Part shown: positions 36,743 through 49,189 of the stretch, one piece after another
How positions within the stretch are numbered: position 1 is the stretch's first letter
Layout: each line of letters begins with the position of its first letter
NCBI GenBank assembly: GCA_026413225.1
Contig: CM048575.1
Coordinates: forward strand, 2,942,001-3,006,000
Length of the DNA stretch: 64,000 nucleotides
DNA from: Otis tarda
Lineage: Eukaryota > Chordata > Aves > Otidiformes > Otididae
Direction: 5' to 3'
Made by a program: the position numbers and the translations under genes
The notes under the pieces: model-generated
Told to the model about the DNA's origin: nothing
Database searches by the model: none
What the model saw: only the letters and a program-made list of their open reading frames with translations

Positions 36743-37643
36743 CTCTTTCACGTATGAGCGAGATAGATTCAACCAGATTCAGTAAATCTTATCTGTCACA
36801 ACATCCCCAGGGTCCCACTGCTGATGTCCTCATAAGCCATAACATGCTGCTTAGTACCAAGAATAATCAGGAATTATCAGTCAGGTATCCTTGGTACATC
36901 TCATCCACCAAAACATTGAAACAAACCAGATTAACAGCAGCAACAGCAACTTGTACAGATGTATGAGATACCCTAGAGCAGAACGAGGTTTTCAGCAACA
37001 GCCTAGCTCTGGTGCTGTCTTGAACGAGGGTAGAAAACTTGTTTTCAAATGCCTTGGCAGAAATCAATTTATAGGTTTTGGAGAGAGAGAAACAGTCTTC
37101 AGATGAAGTCCTGGCCTCAGACCACTCCAAAGAGCTGAGACACGGAACCCTTAACGATTGCAGCAGTCCCTGCAGTTTCCAAAGCCATGATTTCCCTCTT
37201 ACCTAGACAAAACTGGGGCAAGATGCAGTTGTTTCCTTGCAAGCTCTTGCCCGTACCGCTTGGTCACCCTGTCTGGCCTCAGCCGTGAGAGAACGCAACT
37301 TCAGTGCCTGTGCTGGCTGCATCAATGTGTGCTGATAAAGCAAGATAGTCAGTCCTAAAAACCACACCTCTATCTGAGTAATTCCTGCCATAAATTCATG
37401 GGTATTTCTGTATAACTGGCTTAGACATTTAGTTCTTGCTGTTCTGACCCCTTCTTAGGGTTTGCATCAGACTGGGAGGAGTCTGTACCACCCTGTAATA
37501 CCGTTGGGAAAAAAACTGCTTCAAGGAACACCACCATCCAAAGACCATCTCCCCATGCTTCACCTTCTGTATAGGTGGACGCACACCCCTGAACACACAG
37601 GCAAATCCCCTGCCAGAGAGTCCCACGTACTGAGCTGGGACAA
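36743..37643. other. Short gene-free stretch
   Basis: Nothing recognisable as a gene or known repeat. Moderately AT-rich single-copy DNA between two CR1 copies. Confidence 0.5.
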
Positions 37644-38221
37644 ATGGCCAGCAGGTCAAGGGAGGGGATTCTGCCCCTCTGCTCCACTCTGGTGAGACCC
37701 CTGCAGCACTGCATCCAGCTCTGGAGCCCCCAACATCAGAAGGACATGGAGCTGTTGGAGAGGGTCCAGAGGAGGTCACACAGATGCTGAGAGGGCTGGA
37801 GCAGCTCTGCTGTGAGGCCAGGCTGAGAGAGCTGGGGCTGTTCAGCCTGGAGAAGAGGAGGCTCCGGGGAGACCTGAGAGCGGCTCCCAGTGCCCAAAGG
37901 GGGCTGCAGGAAAGGTGGGGAGAGACTCTTCAGCAGGGCCTGGTGTGATAGGACGAGGGGTAATGGTTTCAAAATAGAGGGAGGTAGATTTAGATGAGAT
38001 ATTAGGAAGAAATTTTTTACGCTGAGGGTGGTGGAACCCTGGCCCAGGTTGCCCAGAGAGGTGGTGGAAGCCCCATCCCTGGGAACATTCCAGGCCAGGT
38101 TGGCCGGGGCTCTGAGCGACCTGATCTGGTTGGAGATGTCCCTGCTCCTGGCAGGGGGGTTGGACTGGATGGGCTTTGAAGGTCCCTTCCCACCCAAACC
38201 ATTCTGTGATTCTGTGATTCT
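37644..38221 (+). mobile_element. CR1 LINE, longest young copy (about 580 bp)
   Basis: The copy begins at GGCCAGCAGGTCAAGGGAGG and runs through CTGCCCCTCTGCTCCACTCT, GAAGGACATGGAGCTGTTGG, GTCCAGAGGAGGTC, TTCAGCCTGGAGAAGAGGAG, GGCTCCGGGGAGACCTGAGA, AGGGGTAATGGTTTCAAAAT and CAGGTTGCCCAGAGAGGTGG to ACCATTCTGTGATTCTGTGA. This is the end of the CR1 element, mostly 3' untranslated or near it, so no reverse transcriptase core is present. The 257-codon minus-strand frame at 37736-38509 is an antisense reading of this repeat and its flank. Sequence upstream of 37640 does not continue the element. Confidence 0.95.
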
Positions 38222-38499
38222 AAATCTCATTATTCCTGATGTGTTTCCAGGGGGAGGCAAGAGGAGAACCAGATGTGATGGCTGGATGCTGCTGTGATTC
38301 TCTGTCTCTGGAGTCCAGAGGACGGAGGCAACCCCACCAGCCACCCCGCTATCCATGTGGGAGCCTGTGGGAGCCTCCAGCCCGGTGTGAGGCTGCTGCC
38401 CTCCGCCTTCCTCTCCGGCAGGGACAGGCAGCTCCTGGCAGGGGCTCTCAGGGGTCCCGGGAGCAAGCTGCCGGGGAGCGGGAGGGCTGTAATTACAGA

Positions 38500-38960
38500 G
38501 ATAGCTCACACCATGTCACCCAACAATGATACATGAAAATGTTACATAAACCCGTCTATCTGTGCTCTCGATTTATCTTTCTGCCTCTCCATTTATTTCT
38601 TCCCCCAGCCTATCGCTTGGTACCGTGCAGGAGCTGGAAATGCCAGCTGCTGAAATGCAATTTATTTTGATTCGCCAACATCTAAAATATCGCCATGACC
38701 TCTTGAATTTTCTTACAATGAATTATGATAACCATGATTTTTATTTATATTAACAAACTGCTGTAGCTGAGCATGGTCAGCAAATATAAAAAAGAAAAAA
38801 AACCCCCAAATATACATACATTACTTTTTTTTAATAATGAGGCCTTAAAACAGTATCAAACAGTGGTGGCTTTTCTCTCGTCTCCTTTTCTAAAAAGCAC
38901 CAGTACCAAATTTCCACCCTAATTATAACAATGTTTCTCCTAATGAGAGAATTCATTTGC
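38500..38960. promoter_or_regulatory. AT-rich candidate conserved noncoding element
   Basis: This block follows the CR1 and is dense in non-repetitive AT-rich words: AAATGCAATTTATTTTGATT, CTAAAATATCGCC, ACAATGAATTATGATAACC and TTTATTTATATTAACAAAC, followed by T- and A-rich sequence and CTAATTATAAC. Octamer-like ATGCAAT and homeodomain-like AATTA/TTAT cores cluster within 200 bp, as in vertebrate developmental enhancers. A 63-codon frame (38562-38753) spans it but resembles no protein I know. Conservation was not testable here. Confidence 0.3.
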
Positions 38961-40094
38961 CTTCTCTAATCAGCTGGCTGGCTTCAGAAATTGCAGCTGA
39001 TGTGTGTGGAGAAGGGGCTGCAATAAAGGTCTGGAGGAGGCAACTCACAGTTTCCAAGCTACCTCAGAAATTAGGAAGCCACGTCCACGAGAGGAGTAAA
39101 TTGGTGATGCTGCTGAGCACCACGTGGCAGTGCCAGTCTGTGTCTCTCCAGGGAATCTGGCTCCGAAGTCCTGGAGATCTTCCTGCCCCAGTGCAGCCCC
39201 ACTCTGCTTCCAGGAGAGGGAATCGTGAGCCACTTCCACGGGTGGATAGGAAAAAGCGCTGCTAATGAAAAGTGGTTTAAAAGCACATTAGTCTGTTCTT
39301 GTTTCTTTTTTCCGCAGGGGAAAACAGCGATGCTGAGCCAAAAAGGTGGCATGTCCCAATCGCTGGAAGGCCACAGGCAGCAGAAGTCTCTGGGAAGCCC
39401 AGGGGTTTTGGGGTATTTCTGCTCATGAGCCCCGCGCTGGCTCCTTGATGGGCTCTGGGGTATTTCTGCTAGGTGTGCAGGGCTGCACAAGCAATGCTGC
39501 AGCACGGCAGGACTGCAGGCTGTGTGCTGCCACATCTGCAAATCAGGGGCCGAGTTTCTCTCTCACACTGCTTTTGGACAAGAGACAAAGGGGTTTGGGG
39601 GCTCTGGAGTAGGAGTGTCTCCACCCTCACTTAACCCTTTCTCCATCAGTCCTGTCACAGTGGTATACTGGGTCTTGACTTCTCACCCTGGAGCAGGGGT
39701 CTGGGAGGGGGTCTGGGACAGACCCCAGCTCTCCCTCTCCTACTATAGGAGCCACCACGCCCCAGCACAGTCCCCACATCCCAAACAGTCCTCATGCCAA
39801 GCTCCATCCAGGTGATTCGTGAGGGCATGGGAGCTACAAATGTGGGGGAGAATAGGTACACTGAGGATCATACAAGTCCTGTAAGGCTTTTCAAGCCCCC
39901 AGATTCTAATCTGCCTGAAGAGAAGCTGAGCATGTGTCACGATGCCTGAGACTTAAAATGGTCAGTGGGCATTAGCAACATCTCATGATTAACTCCTCCC
40001 ATCGATAACTGGTGACAAAAGCCCTCAAAACAAGGTGAAGGCTGGCTCAGGAATGTGGTCCAGAGATCTGGGTGATGTAGTTCTTCACCCTGGT

Positions 40095-40175
40095 TTGGAC
40101 TCACTTTCTGCTGCCAGGCAAGTCATTCATGCTCTATGTGCTTCCGCTACCCTATAATGATGATGCTCAGTGTGA
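40095..40175 (-). mobile_element. Possible MIR-like SINE relic, antisense
   Basis: GCCAGGCAAGTCATTCATGC followed by TATGTGCTTCCGCTACCC and TATAATGATGATGCT follows the order of the antisense of old amniote SINEs (GGGCAAGTCACTT, then a CTCAGTTTCC-like word, then ATAATGATGAT). The match is diverged and short, so chance resemblance remains possible. Confidence 0.4.
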
Positions 40176-43100
40176 TACAAGGCACTAGGACATCTCACAT
40201 GGACCACCACATCTTGGGTTTCTCGTCCTGTAGCTGCAGTCACAGCAAAGCAGTGTGATGCCATCTCCTACACCACAGGAGACTCAGAATCACCACAACC
40301 AAACAAGCTGTGGTTAGAGCTTCATGCTTATGTACAAAGACTTACTCCACAGGAAAAAGCATCAGGCAATGCAGGACCAGTTACAGGGTATGGATAACTG
40401 GGTAGTCAGAGGAGCAACTGGAATTCCAGTGCTGCTCTTAGGAAGCTTTGGGAGAGCAGAAAATTTCCTGGCTGGTGGCCCAAATGCTCCTGACTGTGAG
40501 GCTGACTTTGGCTTTGTGCTGGGAGGGATGTGGGCTTAGTTGCATACACTAACCTCACGCTAGCAAGCAGCGTTACAGAAGGTGCCAGGGTCACATATCT
40601 TGGCATGGAGAAACTGCCCAGCAGGTTCGATTTCAGCAAATGTTGGCCTTCTTGAGCTTTGTGACATGAGGAGATAGGGTTTTTTAATATCCCAGCCACT
40701 TCTAATTTTTCCTTTCCAGTCTGCAGTCTGCACTACTCTAGGATGGAGTCAGTGCACAGAGAGAGATCTGCTCCTACTTACGAGCCTGAATGTTTCTAAC
40801 AGGGCCATGGAGGCACCAGCAGGGTCTGAGGGTGCCAAGTGAGCTCCGAGATGCAAAGCGGAGTGTTGCTCTCACTGCAGTGAGGTTGCTATGTATACGA
40901 AGAAAGACCCTACTCTTGCACGTGCCAGGTACCTTCCTGGCATTCTGCACAGTCCATGATTTGTAAATCAAAACCACCTTAAGTTCGACTATGGCTTGGC
41001 AGGGTAAGATGTCGTATCCTGACCTCCCATCTGACTCCTCAGCACCAATTCTTCATCCTGCTCTGTCCTCTCAGATCATTGCAGTGCTGGGATTTGCAGA
41101 CTCATTGAGGCAACGCCTTGCCTCATGTTTTTGCAAGTTTTTGGGAAGCGCAACAGGAACGGCTGGAGCAGAAGCTCTGAGAGTGAACAGGTAAGACCCA
41201 GCAGCTCTGGATCAGCTCTGGGCCAGGATTGACCAGGGATGGTCAGGTGTTGATTGTGATCACCAGATGTTTCTAGTAAGAATAATGCAATTCTTTTGCT
41301 GTATGATGAAATCAGCAAAAGGGTTTAAACCTAAAATAAACCCAATACGACTGACTAGCAGCACTGCCCCAAAATGCATATTTTCCCCTGCATCACTAGC
41401 ACAGACATAGCATGGTGTAGAGTACAAGCAAAGTTCTTTTAAGACACAAGCAAAGGGGACAATGTGCTCTGAGGAAAGACAGAGATCAGACAACAACCCA
41501 GGTGCCTGTCTGGACACTGCAAGTATACACGAGTATGGTAAGGTTCTTGTCTCCTCCTACCCAGCCACAGGTGTCTCCTCCCAGGTGACCCTCCAAGAAG
41601 GTGAAGATCTCCTGAGTAGATGGATCTCCTCAGGGATCTGTTTCTGTCTGGGTATTTCTTGTCACGCCATAGGCTGTATCACATTTTCCTTCAGGTTGCA
41701 TGATTACTGAGCAGTAGACCTTGGTATGACTCAGGAAGGCCCCAGCCTTTCACACCATCTCCTGTCACTGAACAGAAAGGGCTCAGTGGCTTGCGCTGCA
41801 CTTTATACCCAGGAGGAACATCTCCTCACCATCATATCAGGAACCAGCCATGCCACAGAGTCACTGGCTGGGATAACCTGAGCCTACCCAGAGCATATTG
41901 ACTTTTTTCTAACCACCAAATACAATAATGTTTTAATATTTAAATAAGATTTTATTATCACCATAGTAATGGCAACACAAAGCAACTGGAAATTGCCCTG
42001 GGAAAAGAGGGGTCTCAAAGCAGAGTTAGGAAACAGCACCTGTGCAGGTGGCATCGCACAGAAACACCGTCCCTTGACAGCCCCCTCACATGCTGGGAGA
42101 CACACAGAAGCTCCTCACAGTCCTGTGTAGAGTGGTCCTCACAACACACACCCACAGCCGCTGCATCCGCAAGCACTCCAGCACTCTCGCACACACGTGC
42201 GCTTACAAGGACCCATCCCCGGCCAGGCAGACACTCTTGCTCCAGAGGCACACGCGGCCACGATACCGGCCCTTCGGAGTGTGTGGGGATGCAGGGCTGG
42301 CTGGCTCGGGGCAGCCCTGGGCTGACAGCCAGTAAAGGCGAGGGATGAAGGATGTTCACAGGCCGAGGCTGTCAGCACCATGGGTGCTCATGTGACAGTC
42401 TCAGGGTATCTGTTTTTCCCGTCAATAGTATAAATGCTCTCTTCAGAACAGCACATTCCCCGCCACCGTTAATGAAAACACATGGTGCATTTATGCAAAC
42501 GCTTCTTCTCATTCTTGGTAATGACATTGGTGGTGGCAGCTCCTGTCTCCTCCTGTTGCCTCCTCCCTCCCAAGCACCCTTGTCATTTCCCTTCCCTTTA
42601 TCGACAGCCTTTAATGGGATGAGTCTTTTGCCAGCAGAAAGGAGCCAATGTGTTCTCAGCGGCTGTCAAAGGCACTTCGACTGCATAAAGAGCCTCCCAT
42701 GTGGTCTCACAGTTAAAATATATATACATACAACAGACAAAACTGTCACCAATGTGCCAGAACCATCATTAGCACTTGATCTTCCTAGCACAGAGGACAT
42801 GCCTCAGCTAGTTATTTTCATCCTAAATCCTTTTTTTCTGTTTTCGTTTTATTTTGGGAACTGGGCTGGGAAAGGGTACTTTATTTCCCCTACACCACAT
42901 GGAAGAACAACACAGACTTGGTGGGCGCATTATGTTCCCAGTAGGGAGCTGTGGCATCTCTAGGAGATGCTTTTAGAAAGCGTCAGACAAGCTCCCAACC
43001 TGCCTGCCTCCCTGCCACCCTTTGATAGGCTTTAGCTGAGAATAAGCTAGCCGGGAAGTGCAGGAAAGGGAAAAGCCAGATAGCATCAAGAGGGAGCAAT

Positions 43101-44289
43101 CATGCGAGGATGTGCTGAGTAAGAAAAGGAACTCATTTCTCTGGTAAATCAGCCCACGACGGCCCTATAGCACCTGCAGATGTCGATGAGGAGCTTAGTA
43201 GGCATAAGCTGCACAAGTGGAGGGAAGGGTGCCCTTCCTCTGCATGGGTGCTGGTGTTTCCCCCCACCTGCCTGCTGCAGATGGGACACATCTGGGTCTC
43301 TCTAGGGTAGAGGTGATTCAATGGACTGGTGCTGCCTGGTGTCCTGGGAACACATTGCAAAATGAGCAAGGTGTGTGGGCTAGTGGCGGCAGCAGCAGGT
43401 TCCTTGTCTCTCTGCAGACCATCTGCCTGCGGCCTGTCTGCTTTCCAGCTGTGCTTGTGGTCTCACCCATGCGGACAACGTTGCCCATTTGCACATGGTA
43501 TCGGATGCTGGAGAAAGGAGCTGGCTCACCCAAGTATGCTGAGGGGTCTTATGGCAGGGAATGCTTCCTTGCCTGCTGGAGAGGAGCTCTGCCGGCATCA
43601 GTGGCGAGACATGCAGGATGTGCATCAAGATAGCAATCCACGTACAGGAACCTCTGCACCTTCTGCTGCCCATATCTCAGCTCAAGAACACCCACCCAGA
43701 GGTATACTTCAGTAAATCTTCAGGGAAGATCACATCCATCATCTTCTCCATGTAGACATGCCTTGGGAGGGCAATTCCTTGGGCAAGCCCTGTGCTTGCT
43801 ATGGACTTTATCTTCCTCCACCAAGCCCAAGCACATGTCCTGCCAACCAGCTTGTCTAGACACAGAAACAGAAAAAGGGACTCAGGTACCAATAGGAAAT
43901 TCTCTTTAAGAGCCAGAAGAGATTCTGATGGGACAAGTTTCCTCTGGCTCCCCAGCTCTGGAAGCATGATCAGATAAAAAAGCAACTGCAGCATGCCCAG
44001 GAGCAGCCGATGGCATAGTGGTGAGAGTGTTCAGGGCTGCAGAGTTCAGAGCAGGGCTTCTGCTGCCCAGCCAGCTTTGGTCTCGTAAAACAGCCCCAGC
44101 CACAGCATCCCCGGGGCCGGGATGTGGGGAGCGCACGGAGGCGGCTGCAGTTCTCAGCCATCCCCCTGGGAACAGCCACGTCAGCCACCTGCATCCCAGC
44201 GAGCTCGGCCGAGCCTGTGAGGGAGAAATGGGCAGAATCAGACCAGGGTGATGAATATATCTGAGGATGCCATGCGGTTTCACAGACAG

Positions 44290-44560
44290 AAAGAGAGGCT
44301 AAATTCATCTACTAAATTATTCACTGTGAATTTTTGCTCTGTTCTAGCAGACACACATCCAGCAGCTATATAATAGGGAAATTCAGTATATATCATAGTA
44401 GTTAGACACGTATCCATTACACACAGCAGTTGTTAATCTTCAGTGAATGTATTTAATAATAGCTATTTATGTAACATACATTAACTACCCCTTTTAAACT
44501 GAAATTGAATGCATATTTGAGAACCTTAATTCAAAGCACTACTTAAAGCTGAGTCTCTGA
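44290..44560. promoter_or_regulatory. AT-rich candidate noncoding element
   Basis: Non-repetitive AT-rich sequence with ACTAAATTATTCAC, GTATTTAATAATAGC and TTGAATGCATATTTG. It is distinct from the GC-rich flanks. No other support. Confidence 0.17.
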
Positions 44561-46194
44561 GTCAGGGTAATAAGGATTTTGAAAGGAGTGTTTAAGTACT
44601 TTGGAATAAAGAAAGGTGACTGGAAAGAAAACCTTTAACTAAAACCACACAAAGAGGATTTTTGCCTTTGAAATCCCTCCTGGGTGCAGACTGGAGCCAC
44701 ATGGCTGAGAGGGGAGACATGGGCAAGGCTTGGAGCTGATGCACGGCTGGTTATTACAAGCAAGAGAGATTTCCGAGTGTCCTGGAGACACCGGAATCCC
44801 GAGGAATGCAGCCTGTCTTGAGGGATGAGCTGGGCTTTGCAGCTGCCCTTCGGCAGCAAAGGCAGGCCCAGGGCACGGGAATCTCCTGTTGGCAGAACTC
44901 CCCCATGGTGTGCGGGAGGACGGGGAAGCACCCTGGTACCTCCAGCCTTGCAGCTAAACCCGCCACAGATCTCCCTGGAAAGGGAAGGAAGAAAAAAGCA
45001 CAGATTCACAGAGCACTGCCAGACTCCTCCTGTTCCCAAGGCAGCCCCGACAGCACTGGGGGTATCCTGAGCTCACCAGCCTGGGGCCATGGTTGCTGCT
45101 GGGCCAGAACATCCACAAACATCTCAGAAAGCCTCCCCCTAATGTTTTCTTTTAAGCAACTCCTCCATCTCTATGCGATGCACAACCATTAGACTAGATA
45201 GAGGGGGAGGAGAGTGGTACGGATAAAGGGTCAAAGTGGAACCTAATGGTGGGCCAGGGGCACTGGAGCTCCTCCCTAGAGAACATGCATGGCCTCCCAG
45301 CTGCCTGGTGAGCCAGGACTAGAGCAACTTCCTTCCACCCTGCTCCAAACGGCTCCTTGCTCCATCCTTTCTGCTCCTTAACAGCCTTCAGCCCCTCCTG
45401 CCACCCTCCCCAGCTCCTCCCTGCCTCCCCAGCCTCTCCAGCTTTTCCCCATTTTGCCAATTGCTTCCTAAATGAGGCCAGTTAAAATGAGTTTTTCTGT
45501 GAGCAGCAGAGCCATGGCACCTGCTTTTCTGCAGCTTCATTTCTTGGAGAGTGAGATATCATTGAAGCACTTCCTGAAGGCTGGTCAGTCTTAATTGGGA
45601 TGCTACATGGGGATTCTCTGTGGTCTAATACTCTGGTTAAGATCACGATGGTATTTTTCTATTTGTGGCAATGCTGACTTGAATTTCCCTTCCTGTTTTA
45701 TTAAACCTTGCAGTCTCCCAGCATCTGTCCTGTTAATCCAGACTGTCACCTCCCTGAGGCCAGGGCTACCAGTTTCTTTACTCCTAGAGCAACAGCAGAT
45801 GCTGAGGATGGAATGTAAGAACAAGGCGAGCACACAGCAACCCTCTCCTGATGTCCAGCCTAAGGGGTCCTAACCAAAAGGTGTCTTTGAATCTAACATC
45901 CCTTGACCAATTTTCCTCTTGTGAATGTGTCTGTGGAGTTGCCCATTTTCACCACACACTGTGCGAAGTGCCACCTGCAATTTAACATGAACATGGTATC
46001 CATCTGTGGGAAGCTCTCTGGTCCCTGTGATGGAAAGAGAGAAGAGCCAACAGCAGCCCACCCTCTCGGGGCCACAGATGATTTTACCAACTCCTGTCAC
46101 ACCCTCCTTCACATCCCTCCAGAGATGGGGCCAGAACTGCCCGGGCTTGAAGGCAGAGTCCACTCGAGATTTACACGGGGATAGACTGACAGCT

Positions 46195-46560
46195 TCTGGT
46201 CTTTATACTTCTTGTCTTTATTCCTTTCCTAATAATTCCTAACATTTGATTTGCTTTTTCTAACCACTGCTGAGCACAGATATGACATTTTCAGAGCTGC
46301 ATGTATTGTAATACCAAGATCTTGTTCTTTAGCAATGACAGGCAGCTCACGATTCTTTATTTAATTCATAAAGTTAGGACTATATTTTCCCAAGTACATT
46401 AGTTTCTATTTATCTGCATTGAATTTTATCTGCCATTTTGTCACCAGTCGCTTGATATCATGAAGTCTTTCTGTAGCACTTCACAACTGGCCCTTGTCTT
46501 TACTACCAAAATAATTCAGTATCTCCAGTTCTCTGCAAGAAAGAACATTGATGCTAATAA
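46195..46560 (-). mobile_element. Ancient CR1/L3-type LINE relic, reverse transcriptase end
   Basis: The plus strand carries the antisense landmarks CTTTCCTAATAATTCCTAAC, ATTTGATTTGC, ATACCAAGATCTTG, TTGAATTTTATCTGCCATTT and TTTCTGTAGCACTTC. They match in order an old LINE family widespread in reptiles and birds. On the minus strand, 46439-46410 translates as KWQIKFNADK, the conserved motif shortly after the catalytic FADD box of CR1/L3 reverse transcriptases. Stops and frameshifts interrupt the frame on both sides, so it is a fossil. The FADD position itself is not intact. Confidence 0.75.
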
Positions 46561-49189
46561 GCCATCTGTGGTGGCATTTGGCACAGCTAAACCAAGTCAG
46601 CGTCAGAAGGAAGGTTGGAGCAAACCTCCACGTCGTCCTCAACGGGAGACAGGGCTCTCAGCATCCAGGTGGAACCACCTCTCTCCACCTCGGTTCTGTC
46701 TGGGCAGGGGTCAGGGCTCTGGCAGTGACAGAGTGGCAGCGTTTGGGTCTACGCAGAGCCCCTGAGGCTCTGACTAGCCTGGCTAGCCAGGGACCCCTCA
46801 CCCCCAGCTATATGCCTGAATTTGGGCCCCTGAGACTTCGCAAGGTGCTGCTGCATGGACACATGGTCCCAGAAAATCCTCCTGACAAACTTTGGAGGGC
46901 TGGAGCCAAGCAGAAGGAAGTGCACAGAGCAGGAGGTGGAGGGAGGGGGCAGATAAAACAGTGACTATCACTTTTCCTTGCACTCATTACTGGGGATTGA
47001 AGTGGCTTGCCGGGTCATTACCAGCAATTCATACCTGCAGGGTGCAAAACCCCAACCCACTGTGAGAACACGACGATTTTCTGCAGAGATTTTCTGATGG
47101 CACAGGCAGTGCAGTGAGGAACAGGCGTTTGTGCCGTGTGTTCGACCCTAAGCACCTTGGGGCACGGCAGGGCTGGATTTTCGTCTTAAGCTGGCATCAC
47201 AGCCAGCGTAAGGAGTCCTGAGGGTGTCAGTCTCTAATACCAGCACAACACCTATGTGGCCGATAGTCTGGGGTCCTAGGAGAAAGCGCTTGCCCCAGAA
47301 AGGTCATAGCCCAAAAGATAAAAGGTAGCAAAGGGCAGGAAGATCAAAGAAGGAATATTTTCACCAGACAGATGTGAAACTGATCCAAAACACTTTGCCT
47401 ACAACCTCAGACCAAGCCAGGCACAGGTAGGAGCAGACCCCAGGACCTAATGCTTTATGTCGACCAACTTGTCACCTACCACAAGGATGCTGTCTCTTAC
47501 ATTTCCCTTGGTGCTTTCCTTGGTACCACAGCTCGTGGGGCCACCACAGAGCATCACACGTGGGTAGTGAGAGGGCACCTGGACAGAGACAGGGCAGGTC
47601 CCGATCAGGCCAGTGAGGTGGCCACGCAATACAGTTCTGCAGATGGGCTAAACCCATGTATATCATGGGTGTCCAGAAAGCTTCACTCTCTCCAGGCTAT
47701 CCAATTCCAAACACACATGTGAGAAATCACTTGGCTCCCACAAATGCAAGGAGGTGAGCAGGAAATCCTTGCTGGAGCCAAAGCACTTGCAGGATGGATA
47801 AAGCAGGATGGATGAAGCAGGGTGGAAAGGATAAGTCTCCAGAAACTCTTCTTTGACACACTGGGTCAGTGGCAGATTTTCTTCCACACCCTTAACAGGG
47901 CAGGCAGCGGAGCATGCAGCAGGATCCTGGCTGCTGGCTGTTGTGGTATGAACTGGAAGGGGCTGCCCTGCTCTTTCCTCTGTTTTGGCCCAGAGCTGCT
48001 TTGGACAAGGAGGAAGCTTCAGGGCTGGAGGTTTGCTCTTCACTTTCCTCCGCAGCCACCGATGCCAGCTCTGGGATGCCAGAGCTCTCTGCTCTCTGCT
48101 TCTGCACCAGCAGTGCCAGGACTGCAGTCCCAGAAAGGAGGTTTGCCCAGGGGCTCGTCTCTGCGGACGTCATCTCCAAGAGCAGCAGTGTGGCAGCGGT
48201 GGGACATGCCACAGCGCTGCTGCAGCTTGGTGCCACAATGCTAGGCACAAGCCTGAGGGATGCTCCTCCTTCATACCACTGCATCCGGAGTAGCGGGCCT
48301 CCCTGGTGCCACCGGGTGCTGCAGAGCAGGTTTGCTCCCAGCGGGGTTAAAGCAGCCCTGTCCTGTGCATCTGCCTCCAGTGAACCAGCTGGCTCACGCG
48401 TGGGCACGCAAAAGGCATGGGCCAAGCCACCAGGCAGCAGATGGATGCATTCACCGTTCAAGGGAATAGTTTCTTCTGGGGGTACCAGTGACGGCATTAC
48501 CATGAGAGGAGCAAGCATGGCCAGGCACGGGGCCACCTGGAGCTCCCTGGTGAGGGTGTGGAAGGAATGCCCTGTGCCTCCCCATCACCTGCCTTATCTC
48601 CCCAGAGCAATCCCCCTTCTCACTCCTTCTCTCCCACTTTTTCTCCCTCTTTCATTGCCCTAACTGTGCACGCAGACAGCCTAACTGGAGGACTGAGGGT
48701 CTGTGAACCATCGGCTCAGTCACGTGCTGGTGAAAGCCCGAGCTGAGGATGCCTGGTGCAGCCTTGAACTCATCATCATAGCCTATGTGTGGAGCTGTGC
48801 TGGAGATGGGCTGGTCAGAGCCGTGGGTCACGCCTGCATGATGGATGGTGTCATGCCAGGGGCACTGGGAAGAAGGATCTGGCCGGCACAGTCTTGTGGG
48901 GACTGGGAATGAACCAGCATGTGTGCTTGCTTTTCTTTGCGGTTCCCATCCAAGGCTGCTGGGAAGCTGGACAGGGACAGGACCTTCTTTGCCACAGGTT
49001 ACATGGTGTGCCTGTGCTCTGAGAAAACAGCCTCCCTGGTCTCTTCTTTCCAAAGATCAGGCCAAGAAAAGCTGCAAGGACAATGTGGTTTGGTTTTTCT
49101 GGCCAGGAGGGAGAACGTCACCCCTCTTGAAGCCAGGGTTTCTATTTGATCGCAGCAGATCCTGCAGTGAGATATCCAAGTAATGAACA
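46561..49189. other. Gene-free stretch with overlapping long frames
   Basis: A 249-codon plus-strand frame (47914-48663) and a 214-codon minus-strand frame (47892-48536) run through almost the same DNA, with a third of 102 codons in another frame. None has a domain, signal peptide or repeat structure that I recognise; both long ones are rich in Ser, Ala, Leu and Pro. No flanking splice signals could be tied to them. I do not call a gene. Confidence 0.5.
47791..47830 (+). repeat. 14-bp tandem repeat
   Basis: AGGATGGATAAAGC, AGGATGGATGAAGC and a partial AGGGTGGA follow one another directly. A minor local duplication. Confidence 0.85.

Larger units (their letters stand above)
38961..46194. other. 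Gene-free single-copy stretch
   Basis: No exon, RNA gene or young repeat is recognised in about 7.2 kb apart from a possible SINE relic. Frames up to 203 codons (42352-42963 plus) have no recognisable domain. An AT-rich segment at 44290-44560 is non-repetitive. A TAATCCAGACTGTCACCTCC word near 45735 followed by GAGGCCAGGG loosely resembles an old LINE/SINE tail but is too weak to annotate. Confidence 0.55.

Noticed and set aside
37736-38509. 257-codon minus-strand open frame
   Set aside because: Most of it is an antisense reading of the CR1 copy at 37644-38221; the same peptide-like strings recur at the other CR1 copies.
45735-45830. Possible LINE2/MIR-type tail (GACTGTCACCTCC...GAGGCCAGGG)
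   Set aside because: Similarity is limited to about 30 bp and could be chance.
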